From an uncultured Phascolarctobacterium sp. (lineage in GTDB: Bacteria > Bacillota > Negativicutes > Acidaminococcales > Acidaminococcaceae): DNA of 64,000 nt. This document shows, piece after piece, positions 1 through 9,252 of the stretch (its first letter is position 1; every line of letters begins with the position of its first letter). The translations under genes and the position numbers were made by a program. The DNA lies in the NCBI GenBank assembly GCA_900545535.1, contig UQZN01000010.1, forward strand, positions 1 through 64,000, in the 5' to 3' direction. A model generated the notes under the pieces. The model made no database searches, was not told where the DNA came from, and saw nothing but the letters and a program-made list of their open reading frames with translations.

Positions 1-52
1 CACGACCTCCGCCGTGACAGGGCGGCATTCTAACCAACTGAACCACCGGGCC
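1..52 (-). tRNA. tRNA-Asp (GTC), 5' part, cut by window edge
   Basis: Reverse-strand acceptor 5' strand, D arm and anticodon arm with anticodon GTC are visible; the T arm and 3' end lie outside the window. All 52 bases are identical to the 5' part of the complete tRNA-Asp at 54233-54309, which lies on the other strand. Confidence 0.95.
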
Positions 53-71
53 ATTCAAACCATGTAGGCAT

Positions 72-100
72 ATTATATGGCATTTGCATCAAGATGTCAA
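72..100 (-). promoter_or_regulatory. Sigma70-type promoter of tRNA-Asp
   Basis: Minus strand TTGACA (100-95), 17-base spacer, TATAAT (77-72). Consensus match at both hexamers, about 20 bases upstream of the tRNA 5' end. Confidence 0.85.
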
Positions 101-130
101 GGGTTTCAGGCAATAAATTTATTACATTCT

Positions 131-802
131 TTACGCTTTGCCAAGTTTTTGCAATGCCGCTTCCAGATTCTCATCCAGCAGTTTTTCCAGCGCTTCCAAA
201 TTCCGGCAATCAAATTCATGAGTGATCCCGGTCATGAAGCCTTTCTTCGTTTCTGCAAAAAACTCATTCCTGAAAGTGTTATAAAAAAACACCAGCTGAT
301 TGCCATTTTCAAAGTCGCTGTAATCGATAAAAAGCGTCGAACCATTGATATAGTCAATGGGATTATCAGGCGCTATAAACAGTTCAAAGCCGCCGACTTT
401 CTGCGGCAGCCTGGCCGCATATTCCCAGCTGGCGAGCCCTGTCCCTTCTACCAAAGTTCCCATCCGGTGTTTTTTCTCCCGGTCGATATCAGCCAAAAGC
501 TCAGGCAGTTTCTCCTGCATCAATTTAGCAAATTTATCCCGGTCGCGGCAAAAATAGCGAATATCCCTGAACGTATGCATACCGATCGTTTTTACCGGCA
601 CATAATCAAAGGTTTCCGATGTATAGACCAAATCAAGCTTACTGTGCATCGCTTCATTACCATAGGAAGCGATCGTTAAGATCTGTCCGTCAATGCCCTG
701 ACCCATTGTTAACTTAAAACCGTCTATTTCCGGCGGCAGTTCTTTTAAAAACTCCCACTCATTCAGCTGCGCCTCGATCTCCGTTATTTTTAACTGTCCC
801 AT
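131..802 (-). CDS. Conserved-looking protein of unknown function
   Basis: A 223-residue acidic, soluble protein with no signal peptide, no membrane segment and no motif I recognise. Aromatic-rich beta-type stretches alternate with charged helices, and the last 25 residues form a predicted helix (LEALEKLLDENLEAALQKL). The ATG at 802 is preceded by GAGAGGTG about 7 bases upstream. It is a single-gene unit between the terminator of the receptor gene upstream and the tRNA downstream. Its neighbours give no functional hint. It is called a real gene because of its length, ribosome site, own promoter and even amino-acid composition. Confidence 0.75.
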   Translation of the reverse strand: MGQLKITEIEAQLNEWEFLKELPPEIDGFKLTMGQGIDGQILTIASYGNEAMHSKLDLVYTSETFDYVPVKTIGMHTFRDIRYFCRDRDKFAKLMQEKLPELLADIDREKKHRMGTLVEGTGLASWEYAARLPQKVGGFELFIAPDNPIDYINGSTLFIDYSDFENGNQLVFFYNTFRNEFFAETKKGFMTGITHEFDCRNLEALEKLLDENLEAALQKLGKA

Positions 803-852
803 ATTAACACCTCTCTGTCTACTACTGCGCCAACATCAATCTATATTTTATT

Positions 853-882
853 ATTGTAGCACAAATACGTTGCAGATAGCAA
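853..882 (-). promoter_or_regulatory. Probable promoter of the 131-802 gene
   Basis: Minus strand TTGCTA (882-877), 18-base spacer, TACAAT (858-853), about 50 bases before the start codon. It just overlaps the 3' edge of the preceding terminator. Confidence 0.45.
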
Positions 883-912
883 AGAAAGCCGCTGCCAAAC
901 AGCAGCGGCGTT
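880..912 (-). terminator. Rho-independent terminator of the 933-2789 receptor gene
   Basis: GC-rich 8-bp stem GCCGCTGC/GCAGCGGC (909-902 with 895-888), 6-base loop, then TTTCTTT on the minus strand, about 20 bases after the stop codon. Confidence 0.8.
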
Positions 913-932
913 TCATCATAATAGAAAAGTTA

Positions 933-2789
933 TCAGAAGGTCATCTCTGCACCGACACGCCATAAACGTCCGGAATAACGCATTTCTGTGATTTTTTTAT
1001 CAAAAAGATTATCAATACCGGCATAAGCACGATATTTATCTCCCCAGCGTTTGTTAACGACAAAATTAAAGGTATTAATGCTGTGATCTTCATTGTCTGC
1101 CCTATAATCAGAATACCACTTATTCCAGGCAGTGATATTCCATTCCTGTTTTACAGGCTCTGTCCACATCAATTTTGCTGTATAAGTATTACGGGCATTA
1201 TAATTCAGGCGCGTATTGGTTTTATCGTTCATAGCATCCAGATAGTCATAATTGCCAATCACTGTGAAACCATTGCCCAAATCATGCTTGATTTCAAACT
1301 CAACGCCCTCAGAAGAAGATTTTTCGATATTCATATATTGATAATTAGGCGCTAAGCTGTAATCCATTGCAATGGCATCAGTCTTTTTATTTTTAAAATA
1401 TGTCAATTTAACGGCAGTATCAGTGTCAAATTCCTGTTCATATGACAACTCATAGCCTTTTGATTTTTCAGGGCGCAGATTAGGATTAGAATAAGTACCG
1501 TATAATTCGGAAATAGACGGCGCTCTATAACCTTCGCCATAATTAGCTTTAAACCTGGTGGTATCAGTAAATGAATAAGTTGCACCGATATTAGGCGAAG
1601 TTTCGTTTCCAAAGCTGTCATGATGATCATATCTGATAGCAGGAATAAGCAAAAGTTTCTCCCCTATTTTCAACTCATCATGTACAAATAATGAATACTG
1701 ATCGGAACTTTCATCAATACTGCTGTCCTTCCGGCTGTCCGTTCTGAATTCACCGCCAAAGGTCAGCCGGTTACTGTCATTTAACTTGATCGTGTCACGA
1801 GCTTCAATATTCCAAAAGTTAAACTTGGAACTGCCGACACTGTTCGCAACCATGGCACTAGTTACATCTTTCTTCAATTCGCCATAAGTAGCACTCACCA
1901 TATAATTACTGTTGGCATTTGCTCCGTTATAAGTCAGGCTGGCACTTTTTCTGTCAACATTATATATCCCCAGATAAGAAAAAGGTCCGCTGGCACTGGT
2001 AAACTTTTTAAACTGCTGATTTGTATTTTCATAGTCCAGATATAAATTTAAGCTGTTGTTTTGATCCATCTTATAATCTACATCCAGGCTGTAATTTTGG
2101 GTAGGCCCAAAATACTTGCTCATATTGGCGTCATCCCATTTAAAATAACGGACTTTAGTAAAATTGGCATCAAATGCCGCGCTCATCTTTCCATCTTTGC
2201 CGCTGTCAAAATGGTAATAATTACTCATTTCACGGCTATTTGCTGCCACTCCCACAGTCATTGATCTGTTTTCAGGCTTTTGAGTGATGATATTGATAAC
2301 GCCGGCAGAAGCTTCCGAGCCGTATAAGGCCCCGGCTGGTCCGCGCAGCACTTCAATTCGTTCTATATTGTTCACATTTAACCGCGACAACACATAAGTA
2401 TTAGTAGAAACCTGTCCATATCCTTCACCGGGAATACGACGTCCATTAAGAAGTACCAGCACATCATTTTTGCCGCTGCCTCTGATGCCCAAAGTATGCC
2501 CTACTCCAGCCGCTTCAGGGATCTCAACATTAGTTGCAGTGCGCAAAGCATCTATAACATTGGTCGCACCGATATTCTGAATATCCTTTTTAGTTATGAC
2601 TTCCACGCTTTGAGGAACTTCTTTTCTGTTAAGTTCGGTACGAGTAGCAGTCACCACATATTCATCTAAAGTAAATTTATGCTGCTCTTCGGCATAGGTC
2701 TCTGTGCCCCCCCAGATGACATTCGTACCAATCAGTACTGCCATCAGTATTTTCCCGTTTAAAAACCTCTTATTTTTTATTTTCATCAT
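933..2789 (-). CDS. TonB-dependent outer-membrane receptor (module 1)
   Basis: A 618-residue TBDR: signal peptide ending near residue 33 (TYA-EE), TonB-box-like EYVVTATR (43-50), plug domain with the conserved GVINIIT segment, and a 22-strand-type barrel ending in the usual terminal Phe (GAEMTF). The size fits BtuB/CirA-like receptors. It should import a scarce ligand (corrinoid, haem or siderophore) across the outer membrane using TonB energy. It lies 16 bases downstream of the ChaN-like gene in one transcript, which favours a haem or other metallo-tetrapyrrole ligand (inference). Ribosome site GGAAGG precedes ATG 2789. Codons for Ile-Trp-Gly-Gly in the signal peptide contain seven consecutive G, shared with three other receptors here. 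Confidence 0.93.
   Translation of the reverse strand: MMKIKNKRFLNGKILMAVLIGTNVIWGGTETYAEEQHKFTLDEYVVTATRTELNRKEVPQSVEVITKKDIQNIGATNVIDALRTATNVEIPEAAGVGHTLGIRGSGKNDVLVLLNGRRIPGEGYGQVSTNTYVLSRLNVNNIERIEVLRGPAGALYGSEASAGVINIITQKPENRSMTVGVAANSREMSNYYHFDSGKDGKMSAAFDANFTKVRYFKWDDANMSKYFGPTQNYSLDVDYKMDQNNSLNLYLDYENTNQQFKKFTSASGPFSYLGIYNVDRKSASLTYNGANANSNYMVSATYGELKKDVTSAMVANSVGSSKFNFWNIEARDTIKLNDSNRLTFGGEFRTDSRKDSSIDESSDQYSLFVHDELKIGEKLLLIPAIRYDHHDSFGNETSPNIGATYSFTDTTRFKANYGEGYRAPSISELYGTYSNPNLRPEKSKGYELSYEQEFDTDTAVKLTYFKNKKTDAIAMDYSLAPNYQYMNIEKSSSEGVEFEIKHDLGNGFTVIGNYDYLDAMNDKTNTRLNYNARNTYTAKLMWTEPVKQEWNITAWNKWYSDYRADNEDHSINTFNFVVNKRWGDKYRAYAGIDNLFDKKITEMRYSGRLWRVGAEMTF
2707..2713. repeat. C7 homopolymer (G7 in coding sense) in signal-peptide codons
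   Basis: Seven consecutive C on the plus strand inside the signal peptide of the receptor. The surrounding block CCCAGATGAC recurs at 36342, 39492 and 47677 in paralogous receptor genes. Possible slippage site, though short. Confidence 0.6.
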
Positions 2790-2805
2790 ACTACCCTTCC
2801 TTTGC

Positions 2806-3711
2806 TCATTGTTCTTTTGCTACTCTTGGAAAATAAATAATATATTCGCCGTCACTTTTATCGCTGGCATAAGTTTTCATATAACTTTTAGCTTCCGGCA
2901 GATCCTTAGGCGTAATCACGCCTACTTTTAAAGCCGGATTCAACGCTTCCAGTTTTTCGACAGTACCTAAATGCCCATCAGAATGGAAACAGCCGTTAAC
3001 GTGAAAAATTACTTTATCCTGGTTATTTTGCCAATAATAAAAAATACTTTCTGCCATCTTGTCATCTTTTATGCATTGAGCGGCAAACACCTGATCTATC
3101 CGCGCCTGTGGAATTCGCATCGGCGTCTGTCCCTTAGTCATATAAGCAGTAAACTTCTCTTTATATTTTCCTGCTGGCGCATAGGTCCTGACAGGTAAAT
3201 ATTGCTTATCCTGCTCTTCTACATCTTCTAAAGTTCCCTCTTTCGCCAGCCTGGAGGCTAAAAAGCGCGGTATATTGCTGGCAATAACAGGTAAGTTATG
3301 TTCCTTGGCAAACTCTACCAACTGACGATAATCAGTTTTATATCTGGGCCAGGGACGTGACTTGCCCAGAAAATCCTCTTCAGAAATTTTACCTGCTAAA
3401 TATTCGTCCAAAACAGATTGGTTATCAGCCTCAAACATCTCCAGTGACAGAACCAGCTTATCACCATGAATAGTATATAGTTGCTGCAGCAGTTCATATT
3501 CCAGCTCATGCAGCACATCCTGATCATGAAATTCACCAAAAAATAATACATCATAATCAACAAGGCCCTCAGCCATTTTCGCAAGTGTTATCGGCTTGTT
3601 GTCTGCTGCAGAAATAATCACAGTATCTTTTACTGTTGGTAATGCGGCATGTGCCGATTCTGCCATACTCATGATCAGACACATGCATAAAAATTTAAAA
3701 AACTTTTTCAC
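2806..3711 (-). CDS. ChaN-like haem-binding uptake protein
   Basis: A 301-residue exported protein of the ChaN/Tiki superfamily (Pfam family Cofac_haem_bdg). Visible hallmarks are FFGEFHDQ near residues 57-64, SLEMFE near 90, a RPWPRYKTDY segment near 120-130, SNIPR near 145, and a late His (NGCFHSDGHLG) near 240. A cleavable signal peptide ends about residue 22 (AHA-AL); there is no lipobox. Family members bind haem or other iron/tetrapyrrole cofactors at the envelope. Start is GTG 3711, 5 bases after GGGGGAG. First gene of the transcript that continues into the receptor. Confidence 0.85.
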   Translation of the reverse strand: MKKFFKFLCMCLIMSMAESAHAALPTVKDTVIISAADNKPITLAKMAEGLVDYDVLFFGEFHDQDVLHELEYELLQQLYTIHGDKLVLSLEMFEADNQSVLDEYLAGKISEEDFLGKSRPWPRYKTDYRQLVEFAKEHNLPVIASNIPRFLASRLAKEGTLEDVEEQDKQYLPVRTYAPAGKYKEKFTAYMTKGQTPMRIPQARIDQVFAAQCIKDDKMAESIFYYWQNNQDKVIFHVNGCFHSDGHLGTVEKLEALNPALKVGVITPKDLPEAKSYMKTYASDKSDGEYIIYFPRVAKEQ

Positions 3712-3865
3712 CTTAACTCCCCCTAAAATTTTACTGTCACAAATACTAAACCAACAGCAGCATCGACCTCCTTTTCATTATAAAAATCTAGTATAGAATC
3801 TTTTCGCCCTCTGGCTTGCCAATATTTCGCCGGGGCAGCAAGATTTTTACAACTTATTTTATTTA

Positions 3866-3881
3866 GTTAGCTCCAGCTAAC
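3866..3881. promoter_or_regulatory. Perfect palindrome, candidate operator of the chaN-receptor operon
   Basis: GTTAGCT-CC-AGCTAAC, 7-bp arms around 2 bases. The same palindrome, with AC in the centre, sits at the transcription start of the nifH-like operon (10127-10142). The shape recalls DtxR/IdeR-type iron regulator sites; the regulator is not identified. Confidence 0.5.
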
Positions 3882-3891
3882 CTCCCCCTTT

Positions 3892-3928
3892 AAATATCCC
3901 CTCAAGTATTAATCTTGAGGGGATATTT
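3892..3928 (-). terminator. Terminator of the nifH-like to nifK-like operon
   Basis: Perfect 15-bp stem (3892-3906 with 3914-3928) and a 7-base loop, 9 bases after the stop codon at 3938. The T-run is short on the minus strand and better on the plus strand, so efficiency is uncertain. Confidence 0.65.
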
Positions 3929-3937
3929 AAGTTTTTA

Positions 3938-5173
3938 TTAAGCTAAAGTCTGATAATATGCTTCGACAGTTTCCAGTAAAAAATCTGTACCCTTTTCACC
4001 AAGCAAAGGCAAATGCGTTGCAATCTGAGCACCATCAATAAAAGGTGCGCTCACTCTCAATACAACATTGCTGCTGTCGCAAAGCCTGTTTGAAACATCG
4101 TCTGCCAGGACAAGTGTCTGCCGCAAATTTTTCAATATGTCAATTTTGTCTTTTTCTACAGCAAAATATTGAATATCCGGCTCTGCTTCTATAATGCTTT
4201 TTAAAGAATGACTGCATACCTTATGCTTAACATTGATGCCTACAGATCCGAGAAACGCACTTAACCCTTTCACCAGGTCATATTCTCCCAGTACAGCTGC
4301 CTGAGGCATCTTTTTGCGCCCCATCATCATGGCATACATCTTCAAAGAAGCTGCATTCCCGGCTTTCAGACGTAATCTGGCGCATAGCTTACTGTCCGGG
4401 GCCTGCCCTAAAACTTTGCCCACTTCTTCCAGCCAGGCTAAAGTTGCGGCATACCCGTAAGGAGCACTGAAAACAAAAGGCACAGCAAATTTATTTTTCA
4501 GCAGGCCGGCCGCCGGCAAGCCTTCCTGCCGCATTACCAAATTGATTTCGGCTGCGCCAATATCGCCTATCTCAGCCACAGAAGTTTCGTGACACAAACA
4601 GGTATGCATTTCATAGCCAAAGGCTTCACGCATCAGATTCTGCAGCTCCCAAACATCAGACGCGGCACGATAACTGCCCATGGAAGCGCCAATGATATTG
4701 TAGGTCTTCTTTTTAGCATTCCGCTCTTGCCCTGGAAGATTATTGACCAGCAATTTATAAACCTCAGTCAGCCCTACGCTGTAATCGCCCCTAAAGCCGC
4801 CCTGCTCAAAGGCAACCAGCTTCGCTTTCACTTCCTGCTGCATATAATTGCAAACGCCTTTAATGTCCGTTCCAATAACCGCAGAAATAGACGACGCCAC
4901 AACAAAAATAACTTTAGGTTCATAGCTTTTATCCAGCTCGATAATGGCTTCTTCCAAACGGGTAACGTCCCCCATCACCACATCATCCTCATTCATATGT
5001 GTTGTAAACAACCGCTGCTGACATTCTACACCCAGAGCACCATAAAGCCCCATACTGAAATGAGTTGTCCCGGCCGGGCCATATTCAAGAATAATGCTGT
5101 CTTTTACGCTGAGCAGGCTCCAAATGATCCCCATTCGATCTGAGGGAACAGGCAAGTATCTGCACAAACTCAT
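3938..5173 (-). CDS. Nitrogenase component 1-like subunit, beta type (module 1)
   Basis: A 411-residue protein of the nitrogenase component 1 fold (PF00148, as in NifK, BchB, BchZ, CfbD). Family layout is clear: N-terminal cofactor segment, the AVIGTD motif at 98-103, and three Rossmann-like domains. Only one of the usual three cluster-ligand cysteines remains (Cys4). The other two positions read Thr36 (PAGTTHF) and Ser95 (SSISAVIG), so the cluster would have to be held mostly by the partner subunit, an asymmetry reminiscent of DPOR BchN/BchB. Last gene of a six-gene operon; its start overlaps the stop of the alpha-type gene by 4 bases. Substrate unknown; tetrapyrrole reduction is inference from context. 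Confidence 0.88.
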   Translation of the reverse strand: MSLCRYLPVPSDRMGIIWSLLSVKDSIILEYGPAGTTHFSMGLYGALGVECQQRLFTTHMNEDDVVMGDVTRLEEAIIELDKSYEPKVIFVVASSISAVIGTDIKGVCNYMQQEVKAKLVAFEQGGFRGDYSVGLTEVYKLLVNNLPGQERNAKKKTYNIIGASMGSYRAASDVWELQNLMREAFGYEMHTCLCHETSVAEIGDIGAAEINLVMRQEGLPAAGLLKNKFAVPFVFSAPYGYAATLAWLEEVGKVLGQAPDSKLCARLRLKAGNAASLKMYAMMMGRKKMPQAAVLGEYDLVKGLSAFLGSVGINVKHKVCSHSLKSIIEAEPDIQYFAVEKDKIDILKNLRQTLVLADDVSNRLCDSSNVVLRVSAPFIDGAQIATHLPLLGEKGTDFLLETVEAYYQTLA

Positions 5174-6471
5174 ATGCCCAGCTCCCTTCTATATTCTTTT
5201 GCTTCCCTCACAGCCTTGACTAACTGCTGCAGCAAATACCCGGTAACTTCAAAACCCAGCATACCGCCGGCCCTGTCACTGTGGACAATAGCCATACCTT
5301 TTTGACGCAGTCTGCTCGCAAATTCATGCCCCAGATACAAATAAGGAGACAATACATCATAAACATATTGCAGCGGCGCGATATTAGCTGCTTTGCAAAC
5401 ATAAGGATCTGTATATTGCAGCATTTTCCTTGCATACTCCTCATCTGCGGCGGTATATCTGTTCGTTTGGATCACCTGCGGCACCATGCCAAGAGAACTC
5501 AGAAAGCAGTTCATTTCAAAAACTGCATACGGCGTGTTACCGTAAATATAAGTAATACCAGCCAATTCGCTCTTAGTTTTTTCAATTTCTGCTCTTATGT
5601 TTTGATAAAGCACCTCCAATTCTTCAGGAGGCTCTAGCTCTAAATAGCCAAAAAGATTTTTATAGGCTTCATAGATTTTTTCAGGAATGACGAATTTATT
5701 GAAATAAACATACGGCGTTCCAAATTTTTCCTGCATCTTCTGCGCCAACGGCAGGGCAATATCGTTAACTACAATATTCACCTTCGCCGCAGCAGCATTT
5801 TTAATATCATCCACCGTACAGCCGCAGGGCAGCTGTAAGCCAATTTTTATGCCCGCCTTCTGCAGCATGGCATAAAGCTCCGTCGTGGCAAAATCGCCCA
5901 TACGCTGCCCCAGCAGATTAACACTGTTATCGCAAGCACGCGGCTCCATCATTGCTGCGCAGACAGAGATAGTCCGTTCCAGGCCCGGCAAATGGTCTTC
6001 ACATTTAAAATGCTCGGTATGTACCGGCAGCACCGGAATCCCATAAAGCCCGCTAAGCCCTTCTGCAATAGCGTCAAAGTCGTCCCCGATGATTTCAATA
6101 ACACAGGTCGTAACCAAAAAGACGCACTGAGGACGATATTCTTCAATAATTTCTTCAAAGGCTTCCTGCACCTTTTCCGCACTTCCAAAGGTTACGTCAT
6201 GGTCATCCAAAACAACCGACACACAACGCCCGCCAATACCGCCAAATTTTTCAGAATGTACAGTCATACTTTTAGTGTAATAAGTACATTCATCAGTGCC
6301 AACTACAACTATCAGGCTGTCATTGATCCCTCCGACAGCCATTGCCGCCCCCATCAAAGGGCAATGCGTACCCGGAAACAACGCGTGCGTCAGCTGCGGT
6401 ATATTTTTAATGCTTTGCACCTGACTCAATTTAGCCAGTTTTGCAACCAGCTCTTTTCCATCCATTGCCAT
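5170..6471 (-). CDS. Nitrogenase component 1-like subunit, alpha type (module 1)
   Basis: A 433-residue PF00148 protein with all three cluster cysteines in family positions: Cys37 (HCPLMGA), Cys62 (DECTYY) and Cys123 in TTCVIEIIGDD. The segment LPCGCTVDDIKNAAAAKVNIV matches the NifD region before the FeMo-cofactor cysteine, but that position reads V-N-D here, so a NifD-type cofactor ligand is not evident. It should form a heterodimer with the next gene product and receive electrons from the NifH-like protein of the same operon. ATG 6471 is preferred because AAAAGGAG lies 7 bases upstream; a TTG at 6477 would leave almost no spacing. Confidence 0.9.
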   Translation of the reverse strand: MAMDGKELVAKLAKLSQVQSIKNIPQLTHALFPGTHCPLMGAAMAVGGINDSLIVVVGTDECTYYTKSMTVHSEKFGGIGGRCVSVVLDDHDVTFGSAEKVQEAFEEIIEEYRPQCVFLVTTCVIEIIGDDFDAIAEGLSGLYGIPVLPVHTEHFKCEDHLPGLERTISVCAAMMEPRACDNSVNLLGQRMGDFATTELYAMLQKAGIKIGLQLPCGCTVDDIKNAAAAKVNIVVNDIALPLAQKMQEKFGTPYVYFNKFVIPEKIYEAYKNLFGYLELEPPEELEVLYQNIRAEIEKTKSELAGITYIYGNTPYAVFEMNCFLSSLGMVPQVIQTNRYTAADEEYARKMLQYTDPYVCKAANIAPLQYVYDVLSPYLYLGHEFASRLRQKGMAIVHSDRAGGMLGFEVTGYLLQQLVKAVREAKEYRRELGI

Positions 6472-6487
6472 AACCAAACTCCTTTTA

Positions 6488-7267
6488 TCAACTTATTTCC
6501 TTAAACATAATCAAAGGCTTTTTGCGGCCCGGCATCTGCACCACATCACAATCCACGTCATAAACCTCACGCATCATTTTAGGTGTGATAATATCCTGCG
6601 GACAGCCTTCACCATATTTACAGCCATTTTTCAAAACTATGATCCTGTCGCTGATCTCCAGGGCATGGCTTAAATCGTGCAGCACCATCACCACCCCGAT
6701 TCCCGCCTCATGGTTCAATCTTTTTACAAGCTTCATCGTTTCCTGCTGATGCGCAATATCCAGATATGTCGTCGGTTCATCCAAAAACAAAATCTCCGGC
6801 TGCTGCGCCAGAACTGTAGCTATCCATACCCGCTGCGATTCGCCGCCGGAACATTCCTGAATAGATTTATCACGCAAAGCCCAGGTACCGGTCGCCTTTA
6901 ACGCCCACTCGATGATCTTTTCATCCTCTTCTGTATTCTGCTCATACCATTTCTGGTAAGGCACACGACCATAGCCAACTAAATCCCTGACCTTAAAATC
7001 AGGCGGCGCACAATGACGCTGCGGCAAAACCCCAATACACTTGGCGAGTTTTTTACTGTCGATATTATACAAATCTTCCTTATTAAGATAAACGCAGCCC
7101 ATGCTGCAACGCAGCAAGCGTGTCAAAGCTTTCAGCAGCGTAGATTTTCCTGAACCGTTAGGTCCGATGATCGTCGTGATCTCACCTTTTTTTACAGTAA
7201 TGTCCATTTCCCTGACCACAATGCGCCCATCATAGCCGATCTCTAATTTTTCACCCTTAACTTCCAC
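6488..7267 (-). CDS. ABC transporter ATPase, FecE/BtuD type
   Basis: A 259-residue importer ATPase: Walker A GPNGSGKST near residues 35-43, Q-loop, signature CSGGESQR near 140 (Cys replacing the usual Leu), Walker B ILFLDEPTTYLD and H-loop VLHD. This subfamily powers uptake of iron complexes, haem and cobalamin. Start is GTG 7267, overlapping the permease gene by 11 bases. It is the only importer ATPase in the window, although five binding proteins are encoded, so it may serve several of them. Confidence 0.93.
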   Translation of the reverse strand: MEVKGEKLEIGYDGRIVVREMDITVKKGEITTIIGPNGSGKSTLLKALTRLLRCSMGCVYLNKEDLYNIDSKKLAKCIGVLPQRHCAPPDFKVRDLVGYGRVPYQKWYEQNTEEDEKIIEWALKATGTWALRDKSIQECSGGESQRVWIATVLAQQPEILFLDEPTTYLDIAHQQETMKLVKRLNHEAGIGVVMVLHDLSHALEISDRIIVLKNGCKYGEGCPQDIITPKMMREVYDVDCDVVQMPGRKKPLIMFKEIS

Positions 7268-8261
7268 TTACTTTGCCCTTCTTTCTTAACATATACAAGA
7301 AAAACGGCCCGCCGGTAACTGCCATAACGATACCTACAGGTATCTCCATCCCGGGAATAAGCGTCCTTCCCAAAGTGTCTGCCGCCAAAAGGATTACCGC
7401 GCCCAAAAGCATGCTCACCGGCAGCAGTGCCTTATAGTCAGATCCAACCATCATTCTCGCAATATGCGGCACGACCAAACCAACAAAGCCGATCATACCA
7501 GCCTCTGCTACCGTTGCTGCAGCTAAAAAAGCAGCCACCGCCGATAAAAAGATCCGCACAAAAGTTACATTTACGCCCAGGCTTTGAGCCATCTCGTCAC
7601 CCAACTGCAAAATATTGGCATTCTTGATGCAGCAGACACCTAAAACAAGGCCAATAAAAGCATACACCGTAATAATATAAACATGATCCCAGGAACGTCC
7701 AGAAAGACTGCCATTCATAAAAGACAACACACTGGAAAGATTGTCTGAATTCAATAATTGTAAAAAGGAGTTATAAGCCCCTAAAACCGTATTGATCGCT
7801 ACACCAGATAAAATTATCCTGACCGTATCGATCCCATCTCGCCAGGCCAGCAAATAGATCAGTACACAGGCCAGGGCCGCGCCGCCAAAAGCAAAAAGCG
7901 GCACCGAAGAAACCAAAGTCGGGAACAACAGCAAAACCGTCGTCGCCGCAGTAGCCGCACCGGCAGAAACACCTATAATCCCAGGATCTGCCAGTGGATT
8001 ACGCATAACAGCCTGCAAAAGAGCGCCGGCAACAGCCAGGCAGGCCCCAACCTCTATAGCCATGATCAAACGCGGCAACCGCAAATTATAAACAACTACC
8101 CTTACCGGACCACTTTCATCATAAAAAAGCGCCTGAACGATCTGCTGCAGCGAATAACCGGCGCTGCCCACTCCCAGTGCCACAACAGCTAATAATAACA
8201 AAACAGCCAGTAAAACCAGACACACCATACTAACCTGTAAAACGTTTACTTCTTTACTCAT
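7257..8261 (-). CDS. ABC transporter permease, FecCD/BtuC type
   Basis: A 334-residue membrane protein with about ten hydrophobic segments and the family blocks NLRLPRLIMAIEVGACLAVAG, NPLADPGIIGVSAGA and GFVGLVVPHIARM. It forms the inner-membrane channel with the ATPase of the next gene. Overlaps the binding-protein gene by 8 bases, so translation is coupled. Permeases of this family carry iron-siderophore, haem or cobalamin; specificity cannot be fixed from sequence. Confidence 0.93.
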   Translation of the reverse strand: MSKEVNVLQVSMVCLVLLAVLLLLAVVALGVGSAGYSLQQIVQALFYDESGPVRVVVYNLRLPRLIMAIEVGACLAVAGALLQAVMRNPLADPGIIGVSAGAATAATTVLLLFPTLVSSVPLFAFGGAALACVLIYLLAWRDGIDTVRIILSGVAINTVLGAYNSFLQLLNSDNLSSVLSFMNGSLSGRSWDHVYIITVYAFIGLVLGVCCIKNANILQLGDEMAQSLGVNVTFVRIFLSAVAAFLAAATVAEAGMIGFVGLVVPHIARMMVGSDYKALLPVSMLLGAVILLAADTLGRTLIPGMEIPVGIVMAVTGGPFFLYMLRKKGKVSGS

Positions 8262-9252
8262 TGTGCTTCAGCTTCTTCGCATCGATAATATCGATCATTT
8301 CATTTATATTGTCAATAACATTGATCCCGGCTGTCGCAACATATTTGATCGGCAGATAAATGACCTCATGTTCACGGATCGCCTTAATGTTGTTCCAATA
8401 CTCAGGATTTTTAGCAAAATCTTCCTCCATCACCTGCTGATGCTCAGCAGCAGTTTTGGAACCGCCTACACAAAACAGTAAATCAGGTTCATACGCTAAA
8501 GCCTGTTCCAGATCAACCAGCACCATCTTATTGTTCTTATATACATTTTCGTACCCCAGCATATCAAGCATACTGCCTAACGTACCGTCTTTACCCTGAA
8601 TATAATGGCGGGGCGGTGCTGACTGCAGCACCATAACGCGCTGGCCCTTATTTTCCTGTCTTTTAGCAGCCATTCTCGTTTCCAATTTGTTAAACCTGGC
8701 CGCGATTGCTTCCGCCCCGGCGTTATCTTTGCCAAAAGCGTTGATCAGCACGTCAGTCAGCTCCTTAATCGACTCATAAGATACGACATGCCCTGCATCG
8801 ACATAATACACCGGTATTTTTTCACGATCCAAAATTTTCCCATAAGTATCCTTAGACTGATAGCCAACTATTACCAGATCCGGTTCCAAAGCAATAACTG
8901 ATTCAATGTCAAAGTTAGAATTCATTGATACATTCAGCAATTTTGCCTCCTTAACCAAATCAGACGGCCATTCCAGCATTGCCGCCTGAGGGACAGCGAC
9001 CTGCCTGATGCCCATTTCATGCAATGCCAAAACAGGAGTATGTACCAACGACACGACACGCTGCGGTTTAGTTTTCAAAACTACTGGTTCCGTAAAACCA
9101 TAAGCCTGCAGCGTAGGCGTATATTCAAGTTTATAAGTTTCACCGGCAGCAGTCGATGCACTTTCACTTTTGCCGTCTGTATTAAAGCAATAATACGCAA
9201 GGGCACCTGCTATAACGGCAACCAATAACAACAACAGTTTATTTTTCATCAT
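8254..9252 (-). CDS. Class III substrate-binding protein, FecB/BtuF type (module 1)
   Basis: A 332-residue periplasmic binding protein (PF01497): PQRVVSLVHTP strand near residue 64, and DIESVIALEPDLVIVGYQS near 116-134, typical of the two-lobe BtuF/FhuD fold. The N-terminus is one hydrophobic stretch (LLLLLVAVIAGALAYYC); the lipobox is poor, so it may be membrane-anchored rather than a classical lipoprotein. ATGA overlap with the nifH-like stop codon. Cognate to the permease and ATPase that follow immediately. Confidence 0.9.
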   Translation of the reverse strand: MMKNKLLLLLVAVIAGALAYYCFNTDGKSESASTAAGETYKLEYTPTLQAYGFTEPVVLKTKPQRVVSLVHTPVLALHEMGIRQVAVPQAAMLEWPSDLVKEAKLLNVSMNSNFDIESVIALEPDLVIVGYQSKDTYGKILDREKIPVYYVDAGHVVSYESIKELTDVLINAFGKDNAGAEAIAARFNKLETRMAAKRQENKGQRVMVLQSAPPRHYIQGKDGTLGSMLDMLGYENVYKNNKMVLVDLEQALAYEPDLLFCVGGSKTAAEHQQVMEEDFAKNPEYWNNIKAIREHEVIYLPIKYVATAGINVIDNINEMIDIIDAKKLKHNE

